Assembly (NCBI GenBank): GCA_030248135.1
Contig: JASANC010002750.1
Coordinates: 1 to 64,000 of the forward strand
Origin: Theristus sp. LFF4_11
Taxonomy: Eukaryota > Nematoda > Chromadorea > Monhysterida > Xyalidae
Direction: 5' to 3'
Length of the DNA: 64,000 nt
In this document: piece by piece, positions 34,901-46,700 of the stretch
Position numbering within the stretch: position 1 is the stretch's first letter
Layout of the letters: each line of letters opens with the position of its first letter
The notes under the pieces: generated by a model
The model's database searches: none
What the model was told of the DNA's origin: nothing
The model's input: only the letters and a program-made list of their open reading frames with translations
Position numbers and translations under genes: made by a program

Positions 34901-37900
34901 TCGCAGGTACCTTCGGTCACCATGGTTATGGCTGAAACCGCTGTTCTACGCGTTTGGCTGCGGCTTTCGATACGACAAAGCGATTGCGGTCTTGACGGGA
35001 TTCACGAAAAACGTAATTTTCAATTCATGTATAGCTGTATATACGTTGAAAAGTGTCCGAACAGGTGTCCAATGTCTTCTCCACCTTGGTGTTACGCTCG
35101 GTGTCCGCCCCGGACCTAAAAAAGTAGCCCAAAGCGCCGAGTGGTGTTGTTGCCACTTTTATTTCCGACAGGACAGGAAGGACACGACAAGCGACACCAA
35201 GGCGGACAGGCCATCGGACACCTTTTCGGACACCTTTTTTTGGCGTCACTAGTGTTTGTGTGCAGCACCTGTGCGACATTAAACCGTATGAATGAATAAC
35301 AGCGTTCACTGCTCCATGTGCTCTAGCCGGAAGACACCGATTATTTCAGCTATAATAACCAGAGTGCACAGCCTTAAAAATCACACCTGGAGAACTCTGC
35401 GATTACATTTTGTTTGTTTGTTTCAGTGTTTGTTGAGCGATTACATTTTAAGCGATGTTTTCGGCGAGGGCTAACCCAGAGAGAAGCGTACAGAACGCCG
35501 TCGAGTAGGGTGCCCATCAAGTTTTCTCTGCCATTGAGTGCCTAAACACCCATCGGGCGGGGCTCGATCCCCCGAACGCACAGACAACGAGTCTTATGCG
35601 CTACCACCAGGCCACGAGCGGTGACATTCCGTTTCTCGCAGGTGATCAAGGACCGCACGGCGATGCTGAAAGCGGAAGCGGCGCGACGCGGCGTCTCGCT
35701 CGCCGAGTTGCAGACGATCGCGGACGATCGTGACTCCACCTTGGAATCGGAACACCGCCGGCCGAACGGGCTGATCGCTTCAAATGGAACTAATCACCAT
35801 CACAATAATCACCATGTGTGTGTGTGTGTGTGCCAAACACGCTAAAAGTGTCCGAACAGGTGTGCGATGTCTTGTCCGCCTGAATTTGTCGCGCGGTGTT
35901 CGTGTCCCGGTCCAGTAGCCGAATGTCGAATTGGCACTTTTAGTTGCCGCATGCCACGCGACACGCCCAAGTAGACAGGACCACCAGGCGGGGGCAGGAG
36001 ACAAAGGCGGACAGTACAGGACACCGGACACCTGTTCGGACACTTTTTCTAGCGTCCAGCTTGCTATGGTTGTTTTGGAACTTGATTCTTTGTTTCCAAA
36101 CGTTTTCAGACTGAGAACTAGTCCAAACATTTTTACCAAAAACAGAAGCAGCAAACACACTCCATCCGGTTACGGCTAACCAGTTCAGTGACTTGCGTGA
36201 CACTTTTACCTAATAGAAACCGTAACCAAAACCGAAACCATTTCAATCCAGAAGCACCAGCCGCCAGCGACCATTCGCTTCAACCGCAAACGTCCGGCGT
36301 TCCTCGATCTGCTGCTGATGATGTCGGAGACGAACCGGCTGACCTACGAGGACATTCGCGAGGAAGTCGAGACGTTCATGTTTGAGGGTAAAAGCGGTCA
36401 TGTTTGGGGGTAAACGGTCATGTTTGGGGTAAAACGGTCATGGTTGGGGTAAAACGTTTAATGTTGGGGGTAAAACGGTCATGTTTGGGGGTAAACGGTC
36501 ATGTTTGGGGTAAAACAGTCATGGTTGGGGGTAAAACGTTTATGGTTGGGGGTAAAACGGTCATGTTTAGGGTAAAACGTTCATGATTGGGGGTAAAACG
36601 TTTATCGTTGGGGGTAAAACGTTCATGTTTGAGAATGAAATGATCATGTTTGAGGGTAAAAATGTTCATGTTTGAGGCTAAAACGGTCATGTTTGAGGGT
36701 AAAACGTTTATGGTTGAGGGTAAAACGTTCATGGTTGAGGCTAAAACGGTCATGTTTGAGGGTAAAAATGTTCATGTTTGAGCCTAAAACGGTCATGTTT
36801 GAGGGTAAAACGTTTATGGTTGAGCGTAAAACGTTCATGGTTGACGGTAAAACGTTTATGTTTGGGGTAAAACGGTCATGTTTGAGGGAAAACAAACAAA
36901 AAACCCTGTGCTAAAATTCGTTTTTCTCTAAAACGGTTCCCCTCTTTCAGGCCACGACACAACGAGCGCCGCGATGAGCTGGGCACTATGGTTCATGAGT
37001 CACCACCCAGACGTGCAAGACAAAGTCTATGCAGAGCTGTGCAGCATATTCGGTTGGGAAGTGTTTCATATCAGGAGTTTGTCATAGGTTGTACTGTCTG
37101 TATTCGTGCTGCTCTGAAAAGCGAATATATCTCAAAGTGTCAAGTTTTGCAGCTACATGTTTCGAAGTCAAAGATTGGGTTGCAAACAAGCACAATGGAT
37201 GCGACACAGTCACCGACAAACACACTGGCACATCATATTTACGGGTGTGTCAGCGTTGAATGTGCCTGTGTGTTTGTGTCCTGTGACTGCTATGTCCACG
37301 TCCAGTATCATATGTAATAACGCGAATGCGCTGTCTTCAAACTAGGACTTTGAAGAAAATCGACGCAAACTTTTTTCTTGAAATTCAGGCGAAGACATGG
37401 ATCGACCAATCACGACGGACGATTTGAAACAGATGACCTATCTTGAGATGGTCATCAAGGAGGCTCTCCGGTGCTGCCCGTCAGTGCCGCTGTTCGCGAG
37501 AGTACTGCAGAAGGACTTCGAAACGGGTACAAGTTTTTTTGTTGCTTTATGATGAAACTTCCATTTGTCTAAAGCAAGACTTTCTGCATTCGTAGAAAAC
37601 GAGTTTCATTGTCGCACAATGGTGCACTTTTACAAAAACAAACAAACAGGTGTCCGGTGGTCCTCGGGTGTCCCACTTGGTAATCCGGAAATAAAAAGGC
37701 CGCCGAGACCACATTCGGCGTTTTGGTCACTTTTGCTTCTGGGACTCGGAGACTTGGTTGGACACCTCTTTGTAGCGTGCCGTTTCACAACCGGTAATGC
37801 AGCATACTATTGTCATTTCCCACTGGGACATAAACTTTAAAAAAAATCAGAAAAAAACAGCAAATTTCTCATCTCCAGCCGGTTACACGGTGCCAGCGGG

Positions 37901-38910
37901 CGTCGTGGTCGTCGCGTTCCCAATCGGCATCCATCGTGATCCGAATCAATTCGAACACCCGACCGCCTTTTTTCCGGACCACTTTCTGCCGGAGAAGGTC
38001 GCCGCGCGGCACCCGTACGCGTACGTGCCGTTCTCGGCCGGCGCACGCAACTGCATCGGTATGAAAGAAAGAGAGAAACAAGATTTTTGATCTGTTTCAT
38101 GAGCGTTCTTAAGCGGGATGCAAAAAGTGTCCGAAAAAACGTCCGATATTATTTCCGCCTGAGTTGGAAACAACCGAGAAACCTTTCTGAGCTATTTTGT
38201 GAACACTCTTTGGTGGGACCCATTAAAGTGTCCGAAAAAATGTCCGATGTCCTGTCCGCCTGAGTTGGAAACAAACGTGAAACCTTTTTGAGCTGTTTAG
38301 TGGACCTCTTAGGTGGGACACAAAAAAAGAGTCCGAACAGGTGTTCGATGTGTTGTCCCCGTGAGTTGAAAACAAGAGAGAGTCCTTTTTGACCTGTTTT
38401 ATGGACACTCTTAGGAAGCAAAAAGTGTCCGAACAGGTGTCCGATGTTCTGTCCGCCTGAGTTGGGAACAAGAGAGGACCTGAGCTGTTACGGTGGACCA
38501 GTTAGATGTCAATATTGAAAAAGGTGTCTGAACAGGTGTGTCCCGTGTACGGTGTTTTGTCCCGGAAATAAAAGTGGCAACATCGCGCTCGACATTTTGG
38601 GCCCACACTTTTCTTTCCGGTTCACGGACGAGCGCTCGGGACATCCAGGCAAACAGGACCACCAGACACCTGCTCGGACACTTTTTCTGGCGTGGCACTT
38701 TTTCTAGTCTTTCGACGACGATATCTCATAATTTTTTGCGCAAATCACTCAGGCCAAAGGTTCGCAATGCTGGAGGAGAAAACGATCCTAGCGACCATTC
38801 TGCGTCGCCTGCGCGTCGAACCGATGGAGAAGCTGGAGAATGTGCGACCGCTGGCCGAAATCATCACCAGACCGTTGAATGGGTTTCCAGTGCGATTTTG
38901 GTCTCGTTAA
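31904..38910 (+). CDS. Cytochrome P450, CYP4 family-like (12 exons, 554 aa)
   Basis: Exons: 31904-32087, 32886-32998, 33344-33429, 34188-34384, 34678-34768, 34907-35012, 35642-35815, 36252-36387, 36951-37052, 37389-37526, 37879-38058, 38753-38910. All are GT..AG and in phase; total 1665 nt. The protein has an N-terminal membrane anchor ([15 protein letters not shown]), a proline-rich hinge ([11 protein letters not shown]), the CYP4 signature [25 protein letters not shown], the I-helix [12 protein letters not shown] (about 362-373), ExxR as KEALR (421-424) and the heme loop [10 protein letters not shown] with ligand Cys at about 501. This predicts an ER-bound haem monooxygenase, in a family that commonly hydroxylates fatty acids and other lipids; the substrate is unknown. 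A His/Asn-rich tract ends exon 7 and makes the protein longer than usual; an earlier donor there cannot be excluded. Introns hold many TGTCCGAACAGG-type repeats and one minisatellite. Confidence 0.92.
33434..33527. mobile_element. ~95-bp hairpin element, copy 2
   Basis: GCGGCATTCATGAAGCAGTA..CATAGCTGTG / CATAGCTACG..AAATACTTGTTCATGAATGC. It starts 4 bp after the last base of P450 exon 3, just inside the donor. Confidence 0.85.
35051..35252. mobile_element. TGTCCGAACAGG-family MITE (P450 intron 6)
   Basis: Starts AAGTGTCCGAACAGGTGTCC and ends inverted, GGACACCTTTTCGGACACC; body GGAAATAAAAGTGGCA-like in reverse. Confidence 0.8.
35465..35632 (-). repeat. tRNA-derived SINE, copy 2 (P450 intron 6)
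   Basis: The minus strand reads GTGGCCTGGTGGTAGCGC, GACTCGTTGTCTGTGCG, TTCGGGGGATCGAGCCCCG, then the same body as the copy at 26700. It ends just 9 bp before exon 7 of the P450 gene. Confidence 0.8.
35834..36054. mobile_element. TGTCCGAACAGG-family MITE (P450 intron 7)
   Basis: AAGTGTCCGAACAGGTGTGC to GGACACCTGTTCGGACAC, ends inverted. Confidence 0.85.
36373..36892. repeat. ~21-bp minisatellite grown from a P450 splice donor
   Basis: Some two dozen units of AAACGGTCATGTTTGAGGGT and variants in intron 8 of the P450 gene. The unit matches the last bases of exon 8 plus its donor (ACGTTCATGTTTGAG G|GTAAAA). Confidence 0.93.
37645..37785. mobile_element. TGTCCGAACAGG-family MITE, short (P450 intron 10)
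   Basis: ACAGGTGTCCGGTGGTCC at the left, GGACACCTCTTTGTAGCG at the right; the left terminus is missing. Confidence 0.65.
38115..38705. mobile_element. Cluster of TGTCCGAACAGG-family copies (P450 intron 11)
   Basis: Four or five partial units of about 95-110 bp (AAAGTGTCCGA..TGTCCGCCTGAGTTGG) in direct array at 38120-38490, then a full copy at about 38520-38705 ending CTCGGACACTTTTTCTGGCG. Confidence 0.8.
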
Positions 38911-39027
38911 CTCGATTATTCTCTTGTTTGTTGTATTTTAATGCGAAACACTGAAACAAAACGAAACTCGGCCGAAAAACACCGTCGGAGAGCGCTGTTC
39001 GGCTATACCTTGTGGAACGCAGCGAGC

Positions 39028-39198
39028 TAAAAAAAGATGTCCGAACAGGTGTCCGATGACCTGTCCGCCCGGGTGTTCCGGTGTCCCCGGAAATAAAAGT
39101 GTCCGAAACCGCCCAGCGTCCTATTGAACCGTTAATTCCGTGAGACAGGACACACGATGCCGGACACCAAGGCGGACCGGACCCTGTTGGGACTTTTT
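39028..39198. mobile_element. TGTCCGAACAGG-family MITE downstream of P450
   Basis: GATGTCCGAACAGGTGTCCG at the left, GGACACCAAGGCGGACCGG at the right. Confidence 0.8.
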
Positions 39199-39599
39199 TT
39201 TAACTGCTAAACTGAAACGGGGTCAAGTTCAACAGCGCTTAAATTGACTCGTAAGCTGGTTGAACAACTGTTGAGCTTACCCTTAGTCTGTTGATATTCT
39301 GTTGAGTTTACCTTGTTTGAGTAATGTGATTTTTTGTTCAAAGGTAAACAGAATTGACTGTTTTTGTTCAGGAAAAAGTCCGTTTTGCTTAACAAATAAC
39401 AAATAAGGGAAAGCAACAGGGTTTAGATTAGAACGCGTTTGAATTGAGTATCGATTTGTCGTCTGATCAAGGTTCTACTGTACATATGTATCTGTTTCTG
39501 CCAGATTCAGCTTTTCCGGATCAATAAAATCACTCATGAACTGGTCATAAGTCGGATTTGATTCAATGAAACTTTTATTAGTCTCACCCTTTGCTTCTT

Positions 39600-39714
39600 A
39601 AGCGGCATTCATGAAGCGGTATTAGCAGCATACATGAAACAGTTTTTAGTGTTAAAACATATAAACGCGTTCATGTAGCAACGCGATCAGTAATACTGTT
39701 TCATGAATGCCGCT
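39600..39714. mobile_element. ~115-bp hairpin element, copy 3
   Basis: AAGCGGCATTCATGAAGCGG..ATACTGTTTCATGAATGCCGCTT; slightly longer and more diverged in the loop. Confidence 0.8.
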
Positions 39715-39857
39715 TCAACAGTTCAGTTGGAAAAGTTGTCTGTAATTTTTGTTGAATGCGTTGTTTTATTGTAAATAAATCAGCATTTTTTGCAGCAAGA
39801 ACAAGTTTTATTCAAAGTGTGATGAAGATGAAACTGAGATTTGTCTGATTGTTCACA

Positions 39858-40124
39858 TACCCGTAAAGTCTTGCATATAAGGTCTCCTTATATAAATTTG
39901 AAAATCAAAAATTTCTGAAAAAAGTGGAATTTCGTGTGACAACCTTATAAGTGGGAGGAGGTCTTATAAAGCGAACATTAGTAATTTCGGGCCTTATAAA
40001 CGGGGTAGGATTTTGACCAAGTCAAAATTTTGAATTTTTTGGTTTCCCGCCGTGTGACACTCCGCCCACTTTTGGGTGGGGGTCTTATAAGTGGGAGGAA
40101 CCTTATATGCAAGACTTTACGGTA
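39858..40124. mobile_element. TATAAGG-family MITE
   Basis: Near-consensus copy between the P450 gene and paralog A. Confidence 0.92.
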
Positions 40125-40250
40125 ATTGAATATCAGAGAACAAATGTGTTAACAATTGAACGTCTGTTTTGTTCAAACGATGATTATCAAAAAAATAGTT
40201 TATCGTTTACACGTTGTCATTTTTTTGCAAATCAATGATTTAAAAAAGTG

Positions 40251-40521
40251 TACGGTATGGCCGAATAAATGAGGCAGTCCATCAAGGCGAGATCAGCCGC
40301 AGACTAGGAGTTGTCTTTTTCAAAAAAAGCCAACATAATTCTTAATCATGTGTAGAAGGGATAAAAAATGAAAAGAAGAGCGCGGATAATCTATTAGTTA
40401 AAAAAAAACGCGTCAAATTTAGCACACAATTGGGTTTCTGAACGTCTTTTTTCTTTCATTCAAAATTCGCGCGCTCCTTGCACCCTGAAAAAAGCTGCCA
40501 TGTTTAACCGGCCATACCGTA
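40251..40521. mobile_element. GGCCGAATAAA-family MITE
   Basis: TACGGTATGGCCGAATAAAT to CCGGCCATACCGTA. Confidence 0.9.
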
Positions 40522-40966
40522 CAGATATAATTGCAAAAACCGGTTTCTTTCAAAAAATTCAAAAATTCAAAAACTGCGTTTCGATATAACAAAAGCGTTC
40601 TTTCAGATCATCACTTTCTGATCAACTATTTTGTCAATTGTTTCGATGTGTACTTGTAGTTCATTATCAAACACACTGCCGCACTTGTGTTTAAAAATAT
40701 GTTCGTGAAAAAAAAAGTTAATGCGCCTTTTTTTACATATACCTGTTCCAGATGAATCATATGACTTACCGGCATTCATCTGTCCAAATCCGTTGTTCAA
40801 ACGTGTTCAGATTTCAATTACTGTCACATATCAGATATTATGTTTCTGTTCGACTACACGTTTTCAGTTTTCAAAATCATGCGCCGGTTTTGTGATTACA
40901 CACTTCGGAGGAGCGAAAGTATAAAAAAATCAGACAAATCGCCATTGAACTTGACTCGCGGGCAAT

Positions 40967-41067
40967 TTGGCAAATACAAACGCTACAGCAACAATAGTAA
41001 AGAACGTGCAAAATGACAAGACGTTTGCGCAAATCATCAATTGCGCAGTTATTAAGTTGATTACCAT
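40967..41067 (-). CDS. Possible signal-peptide or membrane-segment exon
   Basis: From ATG at 41067 (or 41037) the minus strand reads a strongly hydrophobic stretch (VLSFCTFFTIVAVAFVFAK) followed by possible donors (GTCAAG). It resembles the first exons of the other secreted genes here. A further stretch on the minus strand near 40685-40620 (CGSVFDNELQVHIETIDK, donor GTGATG) could belong to the same gene, but no joined frame was established. Confidence 0.3.
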
Positions 41068-41200
41068 GTACGATTTACGAACAAAGCAAAAGCGTCCCGG
41101 TGTTGTTCAAAACGTGTTTTTTTCTGTTGTTGTTTCAAATCTTTCATTGTTCCAGAACAGAACAGCTGATTTCTAATGATTAAAAAACGGAAAAGCATAC

Positions 41201-41305
41201 CAGTTCGCAATTCCAGTGTTTTCTCGGAGGCGAAATTCTTCAGAACGTCTTCTAATCGTTCTGTGTCGGCGAACGGAACAGCGTGGTAGGTCCGGGACAG
41301 TGAGA
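41201..41305 (-). CDS. Possible internal exon of an unidentified minus-strand gene
   Basis: The acceptor TATAG at 41306-41310 and donor GTATGC after 41201 bound a GC-richer 105-nt stretch. It is open in the frame giving RTYHAVPFADTERLEDVL followed by KNFASEKTLELRT (2 nt in, 1 nt out). The composition resembles the real exons nearby. No partner exon fits with certainty. A second frame is also open, so the call is weak. Confidence 0.35.
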
Positions 41306-42489
41306 CTATAAAAACAAAACGGAAAGACGTACGAATGGGACATCAATCATTCATCGCATTCACGTTTATCTGTTCTCTCCAACGCGACAATCATTCACTT
41401 TTTATACCAAATTGTGGGCAATCTGCTGATTGGTTGATGATCATGTGATGCATGCTTTCTGTGCAGGACGGACTCCGCCGGACACCGCATTGCCACTGCA
41501 CAGAGAGCACACACCACGTGATGTTTGACCAACCACTTTGTCCAGAAAACTATTTTTCTGAACAGTCCGTTACTGCGGATTCTTGTCAGTGAAATCACGA
41601 AAACTACAAAATCTCTCATCCGTTTCTTTTATTATCGTTTTGCTGCTTGTTCGTTTTGTGATCTTTTAGAGTCATTTTTTTCAGCCAACCTTTATGCTTG
41701 TAACAATGGCGGAATATTGTCAATTGTCAGCAAAAATATCAAACTGAAGACAGTTCAAAACCTCTCTGTTGCAACCCTTTTTTACCCTAATTCATTGTGG
41801 TTTGTTCTGGTTGTCCGCATTCCGCACTGCTTGCAATAACACTTCTACAGCAAAGTTTTCATTGTGAAAAAGCGTGTGTGCGTAAGAGTGGCGCGTTAAT
41901 AATAGTTTCAAGATAGAATTCCAGTATTATCGTCAATAGTAGTTGACTACAATAGCAGAATTAGACAAATACAACTTCACCAGGTGTCAACTGTACTGGT
42001 GTAACATTTTTTTTCACAAGCAAAAACTTGTCCTAGACAGTGAAGATGACAAAAAAAACTTGAAACACGTGCATGTAATTTAGAGCAATGTGAGTGGGCT
42101 GACTGTAAAAGTACTTGCACTGTGTGCGTCAGATGAAAATTGGCGAAATCAAAAATTCAGGCTGAATTGTCATGTTAAGTTTGATTATTGTTCCCGTTTT
42201 ACGCCTTTGGTCTCACTTTTCCGTGTGTTTACCTTTTTGAGCAGCAATTTATTACCGCAAATGGTTACGGACATGGTTTTGCTATGATAATAACGCCAAT
42301 TTTACCTGGCCCTTCAGCCTTCCCAGCAGCTTTGGGTAAAAGGTCACACTAGTTTACCCAAGTGAACGGGGCTAATTGACGGTCAAATTTAGTGACCGTA
42401 GTTAATTGATTTTACGGTCCGGATCCGGTGCGACAGGAAGAATCAACTGGTAAAAACCACCAGTTGGCTTTGTGTCGCTGACGTGTTTT

Positions 42490-42705
42490 GCACTAAAAAA
42501 ACGTTTTTTATACCAAGATGCCAAAGCACCAAAACCAACACCAATACCGTTGCCAAATCCATACCAATACTAAACTCCATACCAAACTTTGTTGAAATCT
42601 GAGCTTTCTCAGCATCAGAGTACTGGCATGAATTGTGGCACGGATTTGGTATTGGTATTGGTATTATTGGTTTGATTTGGTTTCGCGTTTTTTAGTGTGT
42701 CAATT
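42490..42705. mobile_element. Foldback element of CCAATACC words
   Basis: Left arm CACTAAAAAAACG..CCAAAACCAACACCAATACC; right arm inverted, GGTATTGGTATTGGTATTATTGG..CGTTTTTTAGTG. Confidence 0.75.
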
Positions 42706-43713
42706 TGCCTGATTTACATGTCTACACACTTGGAGCATATTACTTTCAATGACAAATTTTTCGGTCAACTTTAAAAAAAATTCAACAAAAATCTTTACCT
42801 GTTCTCCTTTTAATTCTTACCGTCTGAAATTACACCACTTTTTTGCCGGTGCAGTAAATTTGTAGTGCTAGATGGATGTAGCATGGGTAGGAAAGAACTT
42901 TCTCGTTAATAAACACGTTTTTTAAACTGGGAAAGTCATTTTATGTCTGATTTGTCAGCTAGTGCAGTAAACTTTGCACTCTGGATTTCCCTTCAAAATT
43001 AACAAGCCTGGGGAACCATAAAGTTGAATTAAATACCGTATTTCAAGTTTCGCTCATTCTGGGCAACACCATGCAGATCCATTGCGGGCTCGCCGATTAA
43101 AAAGAATTTAAGGTGCGCTTTCATTTCATTGCCCAATTTTTGTCAATTTTTTCAAGTGTCTAGTTCGTTTTTACAACTGTAAATAGTCTGCAAGCATAGG
43201 TCTAATTTTCATTATTATTAGACTATGAAGGTGTGCGAATACTCATCGTTTAGAAACTAGTTTACCGAATTGTGAACACGTGTACAAGTCCTAGTGTTAT
43301 GTTTTTTTTTGTCATTCGGTTGTTCAACATGCTGTTTTCAGGCAACATTTTTAAATGTTGCTTAAAAAGACTTGAGATTGCTGAAAGGGATTATTACCAA
43401 AGCTTAGTTATGCAATAAACTGATTAGCTGCATTATTATTTGATATATTGATTGTTATAATAGTTTGCTTCTGTACTTTCTACTGTTTTTCTTCTCTCCA
43501 AACCCGCAGTGGTTATGTTCTATACTGGTTTTTGCCATTCCAAGGTCATATTTAAGAAATTACGATTTCTTGATTCTTGCAATTTTAAAGGCCCATCATT
43601 ATTTTTTTATTCTCATTCAGAAGTCCCCAGACACCGTGTGTGCTTGTGTAGCTTCAGCTTTTCTTCTTTGAAAACAACATATTATCGACTTTTTATTTTT
43701 TATAATAATAAAA
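42706..43713. other. Upstream region of paralog A
   Basis: AT-rich, no repeat family recognised. Expected to contain the promoter; a TATAATA stretch at 43701-43707 sits right at the start codon and is too close to be a convincing TATA box. Confidence 0.4.
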
Positions 43714-46700
43714 ATGTGGATAGTCGCTTTCCTGATCTCTATTGTGGTAAGTTAAAATCGTTTACACTTTGTTCTAAAATAAAACACCAATGGCGCAACC
43801 ATTGGGAAGAAGCCTGATTTGAAAAAGGAGACTTTTTCTGAAAGGGTCTCTTGCCTTGAAAATCAGGTGACGAGCCATTCCAGACAACGTGCTTTTAGCA
43901 GGTTTAGAATGAAAATTGTGACCCGTTCGTGTGGACGTTTCTCAAGGTAACCATGAACCAGTTAGAAAGTTGCTTTCAGGCTTTTTGAATGCGACTGAGC
44001 CTGATCTTGAAGCAGAGGCTTATTGTGTGTTTCATATGATATTCTGTCTAAAAATCAGGCGACACATTGGGTAAACCATTCTAAAAATAAACCTGAAAGC
44101 AGCTCTAGAACGGGTCTAGAACTCTAGAGCTCTAGAAAAATGTAGCGTTTTCTAAAACTACAGTATGGCCGAATAAATGAGGCAGTCCATCAAGGCGGGA
44201 TCAGTCGCAGACTAGGAGTTGTCTTTTTCAAAAATGCCAACATAACTCCTAATCATGTGTGCAAAGAAGAAGAAAGAATGAACCGCACAGCAGGAAGAAT
44301 TCATTGGTTTAAAAAAAACGCGACAAATTTTTCACACAATTTGGTTACTGAACGTCTTTTTTCTTTCTTTCAAATTTCGCGCGCTCCTTGCACCCTGAAA
44401 AAAGCTGCCATGTTTACTCGACCATTCCGTACTTTTATTGTGGTTTCTGAGTGTAAGTTACGGAAGATACAACAAAACTGTTCAGTAACATTTGTTTTCA
44501 AAGCAATTGCCATCAAGCTTTGCCTGCATTAACAATAAAAACTGCATGCAATTATAATTTTTTCAGCCAGTTGCACTGAGCCAACCCCAACAACAACATC
44601 AGAGCCATTGTGCGCAGGTCAGTGAAGTTTTTTCACACTTTTTCGAGTTTTTTCAGCAAAAAAACACTAAAAAGACAAAAAGTGGAAAAAGGACAAAGAA
44701 CGTCGTATCTCTGGTGAAGTACTGAGTAGGACACCAGAGGAGAAAGTTAAGAAACAATTTCTGACTTTCAAACTTTCGGGCACAGAAGAAGAAATGAATT
44801 CAATAGAAGAAAAAAAACGCCAAAACGTTGCCGAGTTCTATTGTGAAAAAGTGGCACACGGATTGGCATGGATTTTGGCATGCATTAAAAATTCAGCATG
44901 AATTCGACACTTTTTATCAAGAACTATTCAAAATTAGGTTACGGTAGACACCTCGCCGCGTGCTGACGTTTTACGGCTTTGGTTCGGCTTTTTGTGGCTT
45001 TTTTTCCTTAGGGCGTGAAACGTTTGTGCCTCCGGTCTTTCTGAAACGATAGTACGGTCCTTCTTTTGCAGGTCGTGCAATGCATGAGAACGTCAGTGCC
45101 AAGTGTCCTGTTCCCGAGCGTCCAGCCGGAGACGACGATTCAGATGCTCAGCTACGCAGCGTACTGTATCTCGCCGTGAGTGCAAAGTGTTTACCGTTGG
45201 ATTTGTTGTTGCGAAATTTCTGTCAGCAGTCTTTTTGTCCCGCTCAAAGAAACTGCCAAAATGCATTTGCAGAAGTCATTCCATGCCAAAATTTCATGTC
45301 AAGTCAATGTTTAGAAAAACTTGAATTTAGAAAGCCTATGAATTCTCTTCCACACGGCGGGAAACCAAAAAAAATCAAAATTTTGGCTTGGTCGAAAATC
45401 CCACCCCGTTTATAAGGCCCGGCCGGACTTCCTAATCTTCGCTTTATAAGACCTCCTCCCACTTATAAGGTTGTCACACAAAATTCCACTTTTTTCAGAA
45501 ATTTTTGGTTTTCAAATTTACATAAGGAGACCTTACCTTATATGCAAGACTTTACGGTAATACAAAAACTTGACTTTTTTCTCTCTCTCCAGTTGCGTCG
45601 CATCGGCCGTCCAATCGCACGTGCCACGAACGAAGCGCCAGTTGCCGTCGGTTGAGAAGATCCAGGAGATCATGCAGTGCGTCAACAGAGCGATCGGCAA
45701 TCCCACGCAAATAATGCACCAGTGCATGCAGTCGAAGGGCATCTTCCCGCCGCCGCAAGGCGCCAATCAGGGTGAGCGACGGATGGTTTTTCGGATGGCA
45801 CAAACACACTGGCATAGAACGACAATGTGTGCGTGCCTGTGTGTTTGTTTGTCTGTCATTATTATACTTGAGTAAATGTATGCAGTTGAAGGTCATCATG
45901 CTGCCGCCGCACGGCGCCAATCAGGATGAGAAATTGGTGATTTTTATAGAGTTACAAACACACTGGCACACAAACGTCAACAATGTGTGTGTGTGTGCCT
46001 GTGTGTTTGTTTGTCATTATTATGCTTGAGTAAATGTGTGCAGCCGAAGGGCATCGCCAATCAGGATGAGCAATCGGTGCTTTTTATAGTCACAAACACA
46101 TTGGCACACAAACGTCAAAAATTTGTATGCCTGTGTGTTTGTCTCTCAAGTGATGTTTCTGCTGTGTTTCATCTCAAGTGTTCTGCTGTTGTGTTCAGGC
46201 AATGTGCGCCCACCGAGCGGTTTCGGTCATCAGCGACGCATCAAACGTGAGACCGAACAAGACGACCAGGCACCGCCGGAGGTCGGACCGCAAGCGTGAG
46301 TGATTTTTTTTAATTCATTTCATTTTTATTCATTTTTGCTTCTTTTGTAGGTTTTCATGCTTTTAGGGCAGGTCATTCCTAATTTTTTGTAAATCTGACG
46401 AATCTATGTGCAATGGGAAACAACTGTTTGGGTGAATTCCCAAGTTTCTTATCTTTGTGGATAGGTCGCAGACAAATGCAAGGTCGACGAAATTTAAACA
46501 ACTCGCAACTAGTTGTTTTGTTTTTTGAATTCCCAGTGATTCTCCAACCAGAGAATGAAAACACAAACACAAAACTGTACACAAAAACAAGAGAAGGAAA
46601 ACACAAACACAAAACTGTACACAAAAACACGAGAATGAATACACAAACACAAAACTGAAAACAAAAACAAGAGAATGCAAAAAAATTGACTGTTCCAATC

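Noticed and set aside
36404..36914. Repetitive ORFs in both strands of P450 intron 8
   Set aside because: Produced by the ~21-bp minisatellite; the flanking P450 exons join without them.
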